This document shows positions 24,071-31,792 of a DNA stretch of 37,565 nt, in pieces. A model generated the notes under the pieces. That model had not been told where the DNA came from, did not search any database, and was given only the letters and a program-made list of their open reading frames with translations. The stretch is from assembly GCA_020860365.1 (NCBI GenBank), contig JAJBUL010000035.1, forward strand, positions 1 to 37,565, in the 5' to 3' direction. How positions within the stretch are numbered: position 1 is the stretch's first letter; the number at the start of each line of letters is the position of its first letter. Position numbers and translations under genes: made by a program. Origin of the DNA: Clostridiales bacterium. GTDB taxonomy: Bacteria > Bacillota > Clostridia > Lachnospirales > Lachnospiraceae.

Positions 24071-25525
24071 TTAAACAATGGCCTTTCCAGTAGACTTCCG
24101 ATATTCATACTTTTCCCCGTAATGCTTATATTTCCTTTTATAGGATTTGGAACAGGTGACGACCATCCCCAGCAGCTTCGTATTGGCTGTCTCCAGCGTG
24201 CGCATGGATTCGCGCAGAAGCCGTTTTTCATAGAAATCCTCCCGCACAGCGAAGAGCATTCCGTCTATGTATTTCGTGACTGTCAGCGCGTCAGAGACAA
24301 CACCAATCGGCGGCAGGTCAAGAATCAGATAATCAAAGCTTCTGCCCACCGTTTCGAGCACTTTCTGCATCCGTCTGGAGCCAAGCAGTTCGGAAGAGTT
24401 CTGGGCGATGTCTCCCGCGGAAATCACAGAAAAAACTGCCTCTCCGGAGGTGTACGCCTGGAGCACTCCGGACGCGTCCGACTTTCCAATCAGGAAATTG
24501 GTCATCCCGGGCTTTTCCTGCAGCTTCAGACGCTCCGCGATGGAAGGCAGGCGGAAGTCACAGTCAATCAGGCAAACCTTTTTCCCCGCAAGCGCGGCGG
24601 TGTAGGCCAGGTTCACTGCAGTCGTTGTTTTCCCCTCTACCCTCACTGAAGAGGTGACGCCGATGATTGTATACGGCCGTTCCCTGGCTTCGTCAAGCAG
24701 ACAAAAAGAAATATTCTCCCGCAGCAGCCGGTAAGCCTCCGCCGCAGCAAAGCTTAAATTTCCGCACAGTTCCGCCCCCGAAGAGGACGCCTTTCGGCCT
24801 TTCTTTTTTATCACCTTTTTCCCCATCAGCGGAATCACTGCGAGGATCGCTTTGTTTTTGAAATCCCTCCGTATTTTGTCCTCCACGCTCATCCCGTTTT
24901 TGAGCAGGGAAACCAGCAAAATTCCCGCGCAGGAGAACATCATTCCGGCTGCGGCTCCCATAAACGCATACCGTTTCGTGTCCGGCGAGCTCTGGGAAGA
25001 GGCGACCCGAGCATATTCCACTACTTTTACGGAACTTCCGGAGATAATATCCATGATTTCATCCGGAACAATCTCCGCAATCGCGTTTGCGATCACCGCC
25101 GCTTCTTCCGGGTCAGCGGAGGTCACCGTGACTTTAAAGACCTCCGTGTCATTGATCGCCGCTGTCGTAATCATCGCTTCGAGTGTTTCATAGGAATAAG
25201 ATACGCCGGTCTGCTCAATCACGGCGCTCAGCGTCGGATAGCTGGTGAGCACGACTGCATAGGTATCCACCAGGTTTTGCGAGGCGGTGATATCCGCACT
25301 GGTAATACTGGTGGAATCGCTGGTATTGATCGAATTGTTCACATACAGTTTAATGGATGACTGATAGAGCGGAGTAATCCTTCTGTCCGCATAAGTGTAT
25401 GCCGCCCCGCCCAAAAGCAACGTGCTAAGAAGTATGATCCACAGATACCGCAGCAATAACTTCAGCAGCTGGTCCAGACGAATCATATATCTGTTGTCGT
25501 CTACATATTCAAGCCATTCGTGCAT
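24071..25525 (-). CDS. Fused Wzz-type chain-length regulator and bacterial tyrosine kinase (Wzc-like)
   Basis: Controls length and export of a surface polysaccharide. Start at 25525 (MHEWLEYVDDNRYM, 484 residues) after GTGAGG; the track start has no ribosome site. Order: cytoplasmic tail, membrane segment (LWIILLSTLLLGGAAYTYA), extracellular Wzz domain to about residue 180, second membrane segment (FMGAAAGMMFSCAGILLVSLL), then a BY-kinase domain with a P-loop-like TSSVRVEGKTTT, Walker A' VCLIDCDFRLPS, Walker B YLILDLPP, and a C-terminal tyrosine cluster (YKRKYKHYGEKYEY). In Firmicutes these parts are usually two proteins (CpsC and CpsD); here they are one. No glycosyltransferase or export genes are nearby. 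Confidence 0.9.
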   Translation of the reverse strand: MHEWLEYVDDNRYMIRLDQLLKLLLRYLWIILLSTLLLGGAAYTYADRRITPLYQSSIKLYVNNSINTSDSTSITSADITASQNLVDTYAVVLTSYPTLSAVIEQTGVSYSYETLEAMITTAAINDTEVFKVTVTSADPEEAAVIANAIAEIVPDEIMDIISGSSVKVVEYARVASSQSSPDTKRYAFMGAAAGMMFSCAGILLVSLLKNGMSVEDKIRRDFKNKAILAVIPLMGKKVIKKKGRKASSSGAELCGNLSFAAAEAYRLLRENISFCLLDEARERPYTIIGVTSSVRVEGKTTTAVNLAYTAALAGKKVCLIDCDFRLPSIAERLKLQEKPGMTNFLIGKSDASGVLQAYTSGEAVFSVISAGDIAQNSSELLGSRRMQKVLETVGRSFDYLILDLPPIGVVSDALTVTKYIDGMLFAVREDFYEKRLLRESMRTLETANTKLLGMVVTCSKSYKRKYKHYGEKYEYRKSTGKAIV

Positions 25526-25879
25526 TTTTACCTCACTTTTTATCTGTCCAGTATGGCATTCCGCAGCCTTTTCCTCTGTACCCTGCCAGATTGAAAACAC
25601 CCGAAACCCCGTTTTACTGTACCTTTATAACATAACAAAAATGAAAATGGAACTGTACGAAAGTGTAGTCCTGCATTTTGGGATGTGGTTTTGTTACAGA
25701 CAGGGTTACAAGTCAGACTCATGCAAAAAGCAATAATCTTAAAAGCCACGACAAATAGCTCCTCCCTAAAGAGGGAGAGAAGGACTGACGTTTAATGCGG
25801 CGGTGGGTGGTAGAAAATCTAAAAGTCAACTGATATATAATGAGATTCTCATATCTATTGGAATATACTTTTTCGTGAA
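25526..25879. other. Gene-free stretch, possible mobile-element scar
   Basis: No convincing gene. It contains a small hairpin (CTCCCT-aaag-AGGGAG near 25763) followed by a G-rich tract GCGGCGGTGGGTGGTAG. The composition differs from neighbouring genes and the segment borders the eroded region to its right. I could not identify an element. Confidence 0.3.
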
Positions 25880-26332
25880 TCAGTTCGCAACTTTGTCAGG
25901 TAAGTTACCTGATTGAAACATGATACCTTCCATCTCCTTAACTGTTTGAAGAAGTTTTTGCTCCGGATCATATAAGATATGATTGATATTTTTTTCAATA
26001 TCGAAAGCTGTCCCCTCAAGATTCCATAAATAATTATCCAGTGATGTAATATACAGGCAGGCATTTTTGATATCTATATTACCGTTTAGCAGCATGGCAA
26101 TCAGCTTCATGCTTGCATGGTTCAGCACCATGATATCCAGCGCAGATTTTGTCTCATCCGCCATGTAACCAAGGGAATAGGCAGATACATATTTTGCCAC
26201 CCATGGATTCGAGTTCTTTAGATAGGAATTCTCATTTGCAGCCATAAAATCACAGAGAAAAAAGCCAAAGGAACGATTTCGCTGCATAAAAGTAAAGTTT
26301 ATGGCGGAAAGTGCCGAACCATTACAACTCAT
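25880..26332 (-). CDS. Hypothetical protein, 150 residues, coupled to the TetR gene
   Basis: It starts inside the last codons of the tetR gene (11-nt overlap), so it may be translated by coupling; an internal ATG at 26287 is possible. Sequence features: LSAINFTFMQRNRSFGFFLC near the start and a helical remainder (KSALDIMVLNHASMKLIAML). No signal peptide or clear membrane segment. I do not recognise a family. It could be a normal partner gene or the rest of a longer gene. Given the broken genes nearby, either is possible. Confidence 0.5.
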   Translation of the reverse strand: MSCNGSALSAINFTFMQRNRSFGFFLCDFMAANENSYLKNSNPWVAKYVSAYSLGYMADETKSALDIMVLNHASMKLIAMLLNGNIDIKNACLYITSLDNYLWNLEGTAFDIEKNINHILYDPEQKLLQTVKEMEGIMFQSGNLPDKVAN

Positions 26333-26960
26333 TTTCCCGCTCAGCCATTGACATTCCGCTCAGCTGGTACAGACATTTTTTCGCATCCGGTGTAATACCA
26401 AGAGTAATCTCCAGCATCCAGAAAAAAGCGTTTTTCTTTTGCTCGTACTCCTCTTTGCTCCAGTGGAACACATGCGGATCTGTTAGCTGCGAAGCACAGA
26501 ACAGCAGCTCTACGCTCTCCCTGGGATACGGCGTTGAGAATTCACCACTTTCAATTCCCTGCTTCACAATCTCCGTCATCACATCCGTAAAACGGGACAG
26601 GATGCGAGTGAAGCTTTTCTGGTAAAGCTCCTCATTTTCCTGTTCGCAGGAGCCGCCCTCTGGCATCGGTCTGTTCGACAGCAGATGGATGACCTGGATC
26701 AGTTTTTCTACTACTGATATCGATGTATCCTCTGCAATCTTCTGCATGGTTTCTTCCCGGCGGTCAATCTGACGCGCAATCATCGCGGACAGGATTTCTT
26801 CCTTACCCTTGAAATGGTAATAAAGTGTCCCTTTCGCGATATTGCATTCTCTCATAATGTCCTCAACCGTCGTTTGTGCGTATCCTTTTTCATTGAATAA
26901 CCGTTCTGCAATATCCAGTATCTCATTCTTACGTTCTGCTGCTTCTTTTACGACTCTCAT
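26322..26960 (-). CDS. TetR family transcriptional regulator
   Basis: 212 residues. The N-terminal HTH reads ILDIAERLFNEKGYAQTTVEDIMRECNIAKGTLYYHFKGKEEIL (about residues 14-57), a textbook TetR domain; the rest is a helical ligand-binding domain. A near-consensus promoter stands upstream, with an 11-bp palindrome GACCGTTGGTC between the -10 box and the gene, implying autorepression. The next gene upstream is the tail of an ABC exporter, so the original job was probably control of a drug or lipid exporter that is now broken. The same palindrome recurs at 29886-29896. Confidence 0.92.
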   Translation of the reverse strand: MRVVKEAAERKNEILDIAERLFNEKGYAQTTVEDIMRECNIAKGTLYYHFKGKEEILSAMIARQIDRREETMQKIAEDTSISVVEKLIQVIHLLSNRPMPEGGSCEQENEELYQKSFTRILSRFTDVMTEIVKQGIESGEFSTPYPRESVELLFCASQLTDPHVFHWSKEEYEQKKNAFFWMLEITLGITPDAKKCLYQLSGMSMAERENEL

Positions 26961-26975
26961 TTCATCCTTCTTTCA

Positions 26976-26986
26976 GACCAACGGTC
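26976..26986. promoter_or_regulatory. Candidate TetR operator GACCGTTGGTC, site 1
   Basis: An interrupted palindrome (GACC-nnn-GGTC) directly downstream of the tetR -10 box and upstream of its ribosome binding site. An identical 11-mer occurs at 29886-29896. Confidence 0.65.
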
Positions 26987-26997
26987 GATTTTCCCTT

Positions 26998-27026
26998 ATG
27001 TTACTTCTTCTTGCGAAGGATGTCAA
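26998..27026 (-). promoter_or_regulatory. Promoter of the tetR gene
   Basis: Minus strand TTGACA (27021-27026), 17-nt spacer, TAACAT (26998-27003). It lies just past the stop of the ABC fragment, so tetR can be expressed independently of it. Confidence 0.7.
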
Positions 27027-27071
27027 AGTATTTTTCATTTGGTTTCCCGTTCTTTTGCTCTGCAATAAAAT

Positions 27072-27690
27072 TTACTCCATCTCAAATGCTCCCGTATACA
27101 GCTGGTAATAAGTTCCCTTCTGCGCGATGAGGTCGTCATGGTCGCCGCGCTCAATGATTCGCCCGTGATCCAGCACCATGATCGCCTTGCTGTTGCGGAC
27201 AGTGGAAAGCCGATGCGCAATGACAAAGACGGTCCTGCCCTCCATCAGATGATCCATCCCGTCCTGGACCAGAGCTTCCGTCCGGGTGTCAATCGAGCTG
27301 GTCGCCTCATCAAGGATCATACAGGGCGGATTGGCGACCGCAGCGCGGGCGATCGACAAAAGCTGCCGCTGACCCTGCGAGAGGTTCGCGCCGTTTCCGG
27401 CGAGCATGGTGTGATAGCCATCCGGCAAACGTGTAATGAAACTGTCTGCGTTCGTGAGTTTTGCTGCCGCAATGCATTCCTCATCTGTGGCGTCCAGCCT
27501 GCCGTAACGGATGTTTTCCATCACCGTCCCGGTAAACAAATTCACATCCTGCAGCACAATTCCCAGTGAACGGCGCAGATCTGGCTTTTTGATCTTATTG
27601 ATGTTGATCCCGTCATAGCGGACTTTTCCGTCTTCAATATCGTAAAAGCGGTTGATCAGGTTCGTGATCGTCGTCTTCCCGGCACCCGCT
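27072..27690 (-). pseudogene. Beheaded ABC exporter: ATPase domain only (MdlB/LmrA type)
   Basis: Only the nucleotide-binding domain remains. It starts in the middle of Walker A (AGAGKTTITNLINRFYD) and continues with the Q-loop LQDVNLFTG, signature NLSQGQRQLLSIARA, Walker B CMILDEATSSID, and H-loop IAHRLSTVRN, to a normal C-terminus (YTGAFEME). The six-helix membrane domain and first half of the P-loop are missing. The residues before AGAGKT in the track's ORF are antisense to a phage polymerase fragment, so they are not part of the original protein. Such exporters are normally about 580-620 residues and often pair with a second half-transporter. Not functional as it stands. Confidence 0.9.
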
Positions 27691-27924
27691 GAATTCGTGG
27701 AGAACATCGTCCAGGCAATCAGCCGCGACATCCTCTGCCACGTCATGCACACCCTCTCCTACTGCCGGATTGTCGGCCATGTCCATGATGAACTTATCAT
27801 CGAATGTGAGATGGGCGTCAGCCTGAATGCAGTCTGCGAACAGATGGAACGAACACCTCCCTGGCTGCCCGGACTGTTGCTCCGTGCTGACGGGTATGAA
27901 ACCAATTTTTATAGAAAAGACTAA
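27691..27924 (+). pseudogene. C-terminal fragment of a phage-type family A DNA polymerase
   Basis: The plus-strand frame reads FVENIVQAISRDILCHVMHT, then CRIVGHVHDELIIECEMG, the polymerase motif C region (HDE) of DNA polymerase I-type enzymes, and ends at a natural stop after GYETNFYRKD. The C-terminal style matches polymerases encoded by Firmicutes prophages and related elements. Only about 78 residues remain; the 5' part ends exactly where the ABC fragment begins on the other strand. The ORF's first 13 codons belong to the ABC sequence. Evidence for a deleted prophage or recombination scar. Confidence 0.85.
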
Positions 27925-27935
27925 CATCAAAATAA

Positions 27936-27970
27936 CGGCTTCCGGTTCATCACCAGAAGCCGCCACCTTT
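27936..27970. terminator. Bidirectional terminator between the polymerase fragment and the antitoxin gene
   Basis: CGGCTTCCGG and CCAGAAGCCG pair across 7 nt with one mismatch. T-rich tracts follow on both sides (CTTTTT on the plus, TTATTTTG on the minus), so it can serve both convergent genes. Confidence 0.75.
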
Positions 27971-27976
27971 TTATAA

Positions 27977-28981
27977 TCAGTTTAATTCAATGTCCATCGC
28001 ATAAGCATATGAAATGATTTCTCCAGTCTTTGTAGCATTATATCCTTTTTCATTGTGAGAATATTCGGAGATTTCAACAGATCCGAAATTCTTAAACCTT
28101 TCATATATACGACTAAGGACATTAATTTCTGCATTAGATAATGCTCCTTCCGGGACATCACATTCTGGTATAACCTGATGTTTCTCATACGGCCCATCAT
28201 ATAACACTTCAATATGCGCAATATGATCCGCTGCCATTTTATCAAGAATCATATCAAAATGATCTGGTACCGGTCCATAAGGAAGATGCGCATATTTCAA
28301 ACCTGACATAGATATTCCATTTTCTTTATAGAAAATCATATCGGAATAGTTAAGCAACTTCATCAACTTTGTTTTCAATAGCTCAGAGCTCTTTTGTGCA
28401 AAAAACAACACCATTGCACAGAGTTTCTCATAATCAAATTCTTTGAATCCATTCTCTTCACATGGAATCCTTCTGAAAAACAATTTGAAAAGACGTCCAC
28501 TCACCCGATATTTCGTATCCTGTTCCAATTTATCAACAGTATCTAACAGTTTTGCCTTCTGTCTTTCGTCAAAATTGATTTCATTCTCTGTCAGGTATGT
28601 CCGCATGTTTTCAGGCTCACGCAAGAATAACAGTAAGCTATTGTGAGCTTTATCTTGAATAGAACCATTCTCATACCGACAGATAGTTTTATCTCCCCAG
28701 TTCAAGAGTCTGGCAAAACTTCTCTGGCTTAAGCCATATTGCTCTCTTATTTTTTTTATCTCTTCTGGCAACAGCAGCTTATGCCTGCTGCGATATTCGT
28801 TATAAGCATTATTCAAAGTGACGCTATCAAATTCTTCGCAATAGAATTCTTCTCCGCACTCGGCACAAACTAATACCTTGGCATCAACCTCGATAGGTTC
28901 ACCACAGACATCATATGTTTCCTTCTTCATTATTACTTTAGTTTCAACTTCTCTTTCACATTCTTCACAATACTTTCTCAT
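27977..28981 (-). CDS. Antitoxin with MqsA-like zinc finger, XRE HTH and Panacea (DUF4065) domain
   Basis: Predicted to neutralise the toxin encoded just upstream and to repress the pair. 334 residues: an N-terminal zinc-binding module with two CXXC pairs (YCEECERE and VCAECGEEF), then an XRE-type HTH (LSQRSFARLLNWGDKTICRYENG, about residues 85-107) as in MqsA, then a C-terminal Panacea/DUF4065 domain (KLMKLLNYSDMIFYKENGIS; LPYGPVPDHFDMI). Panacea domains are known as interchangeable toxin-neutralising modules in toxin-antitoxin pairs. Start ATG 28981, 17 nt after the toxin stop, with AAAGGAGG. Domain calls are by eye and clear; partnership is inferred from adjacency. Confidence 0.88.
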   Translation of the reverse strand: MRKYCEECEREVETKVIMKKETYDVCGEPIEVDAKVLVCAECGEEFYCEEFDSVTLNNAYNEYRSRHKLLLPEEIKKIREQYGLSQRSFARLLNWGDKTICRYENGSIQDKAHNSLLLFLREPENMRTYLTENEINFDERQKAKLLDTVDKLEQDTKYRVSGRLFKLFFRRIPCEENGFKEFDYEKLCAMVLFFAQKSSELLKTKLMKLLNYSDMIFYKENGISMSGLKYAHLPYGPVPDHFDMILDKMAADHIAHIEVLYDGPYEKHQVIPECDVPEGALSNAEINVLSRIYERFKNFGSVEISEYSHNEKGYNATKTGEIISYAYAMDIELN

Positions 28982-28998
28982 CGACGCTACCTCCTTTC

Positions 28999-29343
28999 CT
29001 AAGCAAAATCATCCTCATGGAATCCAATACATTTCAGAATATCCTCTCCATTTTCCTGTACGATTTTGACTTTTACATAAAATTGTATGCCATCAATATT
29101 CTTTTTGAATTCCCATATGTCTCCAGGACGATTAGGATCAAGATCCCGCTTAGGACCTTTGTAGTAATCACTGACAACAAGCCCTAAAATCTCATTCTTT
29201 GCATCTTTGATAGTAAGACCATGTTGCGCCAATGCCTGCATGTTTTTTCTTCTCGGAACAAAATCGTATTTTCCTGCGGACAAAAGCCTCTTAATATTAG
29301 TAAGATATGCCGCAATGTCCGATGTGCTCGCTTGATTACTCAC
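28999..29343 (-). CDS. MqsR-like toxin (mRNA interferase fold)
   Basis: 114 residues from GTG 29341-29343, with GGAGGTGACTGA upstream. The order of elements parallels E. coli MqsR: YLTNIKRLLSAGKYDFVPRR, then EILGLVVSDYYKG (compare IGLSESDFYKS), DIWEF and QFYVKVKIVQENG. MqsR proteins cleave mRNA at specific trinucleotides; activity here is predicted only. It is the first gene of a two-gene operon with the MqsA/Panacea-type antitoxin, the toxin-first order of mqsRA. A promoter and a perfect 14-bp palindrome precede it. Confidence 0.82.
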   Translation of the reverse strand: MSNQASTSDIAAYLTNIKRLLSAGKYDFVPRRKNMQALAQHGLTIKDAKNEILGLVVSDYYKGPKRDLDPNRPGDIWEFKKNIDGIQFYVKVKIVQENGEDILKCIGFHEDDFA

Positions 29344-29366
29344 TCAGTCACCTCCGTGTACTTTAT

Positions 29367-29394
29367 ATTATACTCAAGTGTCCTAAAAAGTCAA
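29367..29394 (-). promoter_or_regulatory. Promoter of the toxin-antitoxin operon
   Basis: Minus strand TTGACT (29389-29394), 16-nt spacer, perfect TATAAT (29367-29372). The transcript would start near 29360, about 20 nt before the GTG start. Confidence 0.75.
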
Positions 29395-29402
29395 GAAGAA
29401 CA

Positions 29403-29416
29403 CGGTCATATGACCG
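29403..29416. promoter_or_regulatory. Perfect palindrome upstream of the toxin promoter
   Basis: CGGTCATATGACCG, a 14-bp perfect palindrome 8 bp upstream of the -35 box. It may be the operator bound by the antitoxin's HTH domain. Confidence 0.5.
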
Positions 29417-29576
29417 CACTTTCCTTGGCTATTTCATATGCATAGAGATAAATTCCATTTCTAACCCTGCTCTAATTTACCATTTCATCAAGATTCATAG
29501 CTTCCATTCCCATTCCAACACCCATATATTACCAGCTCTTCCATCTTAATATAATGATGTCATTATAGTATCATCC

Positions 29577-29612
29577 AAAAAAGAGGAAACACCTCCGCGC
29601 CTGAGGCATCTC
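29577..29612 (-). terminator. Terminator after the truncated gene at 29616-29879
   Basis: Minus strand: GATGCCTC pairs with GAGGTGTTTC (10 bp with G-U pairs) and is followed by CTCTTTTTT. It marks the natural end of the gene whose 3' part remains. Confidence 0.6.
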
Positions 29613-29615
29613 CCC

Positions 29616-29879
29616 TTATCTCTCTTTTATTTGCTGATGTATTCTGCTGCCAGTTCCCGGATCTTTCGGATCTGATAGTTCCTCCAGATCCCATTTGATC
29701 AGGTACATAGTCCCCATCGTCTTCTCGCCCGTCTCGTTGGTGTGGTAGATTTCTTTCCCTGCCGGGGTATTGTACTCTCCAAACTCAGCCTCAATATCGA
29801 GGAAGCGCACACCATCTTTCACACAATAACCGTGGAAGCGGTTTTCGGAAACCTCAGGTACAGGAAGTATAATATCTTC
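29616..29879 (-). pseudogene. C-terminal remnant of an unidentified protein
   Basis: The open frame extends upstream of the track's GTG to a stop at 29880-29882 and reads ILPVPEVSENRFHGYCVKDG then FLDIEAEFGEYNTPAGKEIY and a further 40 residues. Good codon use and a terminator show that it was a real gene end, but no start with a ribosome site is visible. I do not recognise the family. Directly upstream is the second GACCGTTGGTC operator, so the break may have joined a regulated promoter region to this fragment. Confidence 0.5.
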
Positions 29880-29885
29880 TCAACC

Positions 29886-29896
29886 GACCAACGGTC
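29886..29896. promoter_or_regulatory. Candidate TetR operator GACCGTTGGTC, site 2
   Basis: Identical 11-mer to the operator in front of the tetR gene at 26976-26986, here 6 bp upstream of the truncated frame. Confidence 0.55.
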
Positions 29897-29980
29897 TGTA
29901 CGGGGTACTATATGAGAATTACAGAACAATGAAGAGATTTATATTGGAAAGGAGAAAGAATACCATGTTTCCGCATTCCA

Positions 29981-30078
29981 CATAATGATTGCCATGAAGC
30001 TCATGAAGGATTGCGAGAGTGCGAAGCACGTAGCAATCCGTAGTATCATACCCCTTTTGTCGCTCGAATCATTATATG
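29981..30078. repeat. Nested inverted-repeat element
   Basis: Outer arms ATAATGATT / AATCATTAT enclose GGATTGC-gaga-GTGC-gaa-GCAC-gta-GCAATCC, a perfect nested hairpin. The build resembles other palindromic intergenic repeats of Clostridia. Its right end covers the first codon of the radical SAM remnant, so it probably inserted there. Confidence 0.5.
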
Positions 30079-30372
30079 CCTGTCGGGAACGATGCGTCAG
30101 CCACACTTCTTCCGACACCTGAGCAAAGAAAACTGCTATACAATAAAATCCGGGAATACCGGAGTCCCAAGTCGCTGTTCACGCTGGATTTCCAGAATGA
30201 TGCAGAATACATTTATCTATTCCTGCACGAGACACCCGAAGATTAGTTTGCAGATACAGTAAATGCTATTATTTCAGGCAAATCGGGACAACAGCACATC
30301 AGGCACGATGAAAAAGAACAGAAAAGAAGATTACAGGAAAAGCGGCTGAATCAGCTGCTTTTCCCAATTTAG
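30076..30372 (+). pseudogene. Radical SAM remnant joined to another coding fragment
   Basis: The plus frame from ATG 30076 reads MPVGNDASATLLPTPEQRKL, then SLFTLDFQNDAEY, an inner segment of a radical SAM family whose members continue into a cysteine-rich C-terminal region. After DAEY the sequence changes to YIYLFLHETPED, hits a TAG, and continues open as FADTVNAIISGKSGQQHIRH to EKRLNQLLFPI and a stop. The second part looks like the C-terminus of another protein that I cannot name. At least one junction and one stop make this non-functional. Confidence 0.6.
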
Positions 30373-30380
30373 AGTTATCC

Positions 30381-31208
30381 CTACACCAGAAATTCAAATG
30401 CGTCCCCTGACTGCACATAATGCACCGGTATCTGCCCTACCAGCTCCGGCAGATACCGCAGCATATCCTTCATACCGATCTCTTCGAAATTAAAGTGTCC
30501 AATGTTATAAATTATTTTCGGATGGCCAAGCTGTGCAGCGTCGCGCACATAAGCGCTGACTGTCCAGTCAATCAGCTCAAGCGGGATAATAGCATCAATC
30601 TCTTCCCTATCCACTTTCAGAAGCTTCTCACTTTCTCCCGGTCCATGCTCACGGATATGCTCCCACAGGAAAATCTTTGAGACCTTTGTATGAGGATCTC
30701 CAACAATACGAATTCCGTTCAGGTTCAGCTTTTCCTTCAGAAATTGGCCAAGCTCCGTCGCATCTGTCTCCGGAATCTGATACAGCAGCGGCTTTTTGGC
30801 GGAACCGATCAGATACTGCTCCCAGCCCAGTTCCTTCATAATCCCGTAAAAGATACCATCAAGAGGCGGATCGACCGGGCTACCCCCGTGAATATGATCA
30901 TGATCCCGCCAGACCACAATCCCATTCTCATCCAGCAGCTTTTTCTTCTCCTGAAAGATGGCGCTTCCTTCCAGCCAGCCGGTCGTATCCTCATGGCTCC
31001 AGAACAGCGGTTCATGCACAATGATCAGATTCGCCCCCAGCTTTGCCGCCTCGCGGATGACATGGACAGAAGCAAAGCATGTCACCACGATGCCGGTACA
31101 TTTCTGCGCAGGATCGCCGATTTTCACTACATCCGTGGTTGGAAAATTCTCATCCATCGGCGGATGATATGCGATTACTTTCGCAATGATCTCACTTATT
31201 TTCATCAC
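30381..31208 (-). CDS. NIF3-like dinuclear metal centre protein
   Basis: 275 residues of the NIF3/YbgI/DUF34 family, widely conserved proteins with a two-metal site and unsettled biochemical role. Motifs: IIVHEPLFWSHED (metal-binding His and Glu), VVWRDHDHIHGG, and IYNIGHFNFEEIGMKDM near the C-terminus, where the last metal ligands lie. It starts at GTG 31208, 7 nt after AGGAGG; the ATG one codon later is equally possible. Monocistronic, with its own promoter. The short form without the PII-like insert of some homologues. Confidence 0.87.
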   Translation of the reverse strand: MMKISEIIAKVIAYHPPMDENFPTTDVVKIGDPAQKCTGIVVTCFASVHVIREAAKLGANLIIVHEPLFWSHEDTTGWLEGSAIFQEKKKLLDENGIVVWRDHDHIHGGSPVDPPLDGIFYGIMKELGWEQYLIGSAKKPLLYQIPETDATELGQFLKEKLNLNGIRIVGDPHTKVSKIFLWEHIREHGPGESEKLLKVDREEIDAIIPLELIDWTVSAYVRDAAQLGHPKIIYNIGHFNFEEIGMKDMLRYLPELVGQIPVHYVQSGDAFEFLV

Positions 31209-31269
31209 TATTTTTCCTCCTTATCCTTATTTTTCAGAACAATTTCTTCTTATCGTCTTATCTTTTGTT

Positions 31270-31299
31270 TGTATACGTATGTTAACATCTACCTGACAA
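31270..31299 (-). promoter_or_regulatory. Promoter of the NIF3-like gene
   Basis: Minus strand TTGTCA (31294-31299), 18-nt spacer, TATACA (31270-31275). About 60 nt before the start codon. Confidence 0.5.
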
Positions 31300-31610
31300 G
31301 AAAATAGCCTGCAATTATTCCCCTATCTTTCTACTTCCAGAAAAAAATACTAAAAAGACATTCACAAACTTGTACGAAAACAATGGAGTTTATATCAAAG
31401 ATAATAATATTTCTGCTGCGAATATACTTCATGGTCATAATCAGCAGGGATCTGGTTATTGGTTCTTCAGCAGTCCAAAGCATGACAGTTACCGGACTAT
31501 AGGAATTGGAAACACTTTACACGAATTGCTTTTGAGAAACAGTTTTCTGTGTAGTATAGAATTCTCCCGTTCTACGCAGTTTTTGTGGAAATTATATACC
31601 ATCATCCATA
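31300..31610 (+). other. AT-rich intergenic region with a possible gene fragment
   Basis: A 97-residue plus frame (TTG start at 31370; GVYIKDNNISAANILHGHNQ) has no ribosome site and no recognised family. It may be a remnant. A short imperfect hairpin (CTGTGTAG / CTACGCAG) lies near 31550-31580. No other gene is supported. Confidence 0.3.
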
Positions 31611-31617
31611 CATTTTC

Positions 31618-31680
31618 GCCCACATTTCGGCCACACTTTTGCCCACGTAAACTTTCAAAATAAAAATTTACGTGGGCATT
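31618..31680. repeat. GCCCAC-type short repeats and an 11-bp hairpin
   Basis: GCCCACATTT, GGCCACACTTT and GCCCACGTAAA follow each other directly. The last pairs with TTTACGTGGGC after a 15-nt A-rich loop. It lies past the end of the GGGtGRT operon. No T-run follows on the minus strand, so it is not a standard terminator. Confidence 0.5.
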
Positions 31681-31792
31681 TCGTGAGAAAAGCCGATTTT
31701 TTCATCAATTGGCGTTTTCAACCGTTACGTAAAATATTGTTAAGGTTTATCAATTGACATATTGCTTTTATATTGTTCAATTGTACAATCTA

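Noticed and set aside
25740-25830. End of an IS200/IS605 element or its guide RNA
   Set aside because: A small hairpin and G-rich tract look element-like, but there is no transposase or TnpB fragment nearby and I cannot match a known end.
27634-27966. 110-residue minus-strand ORF over the ABC/polymerase joint
   Set aside because: It is the antisense of the polymerase fragment and crosses the break; no ribosome site.
30690-31307. 205-residue plus-strand ORF
   Set aside because: Antisense to the NIF3-like gene; no motif.
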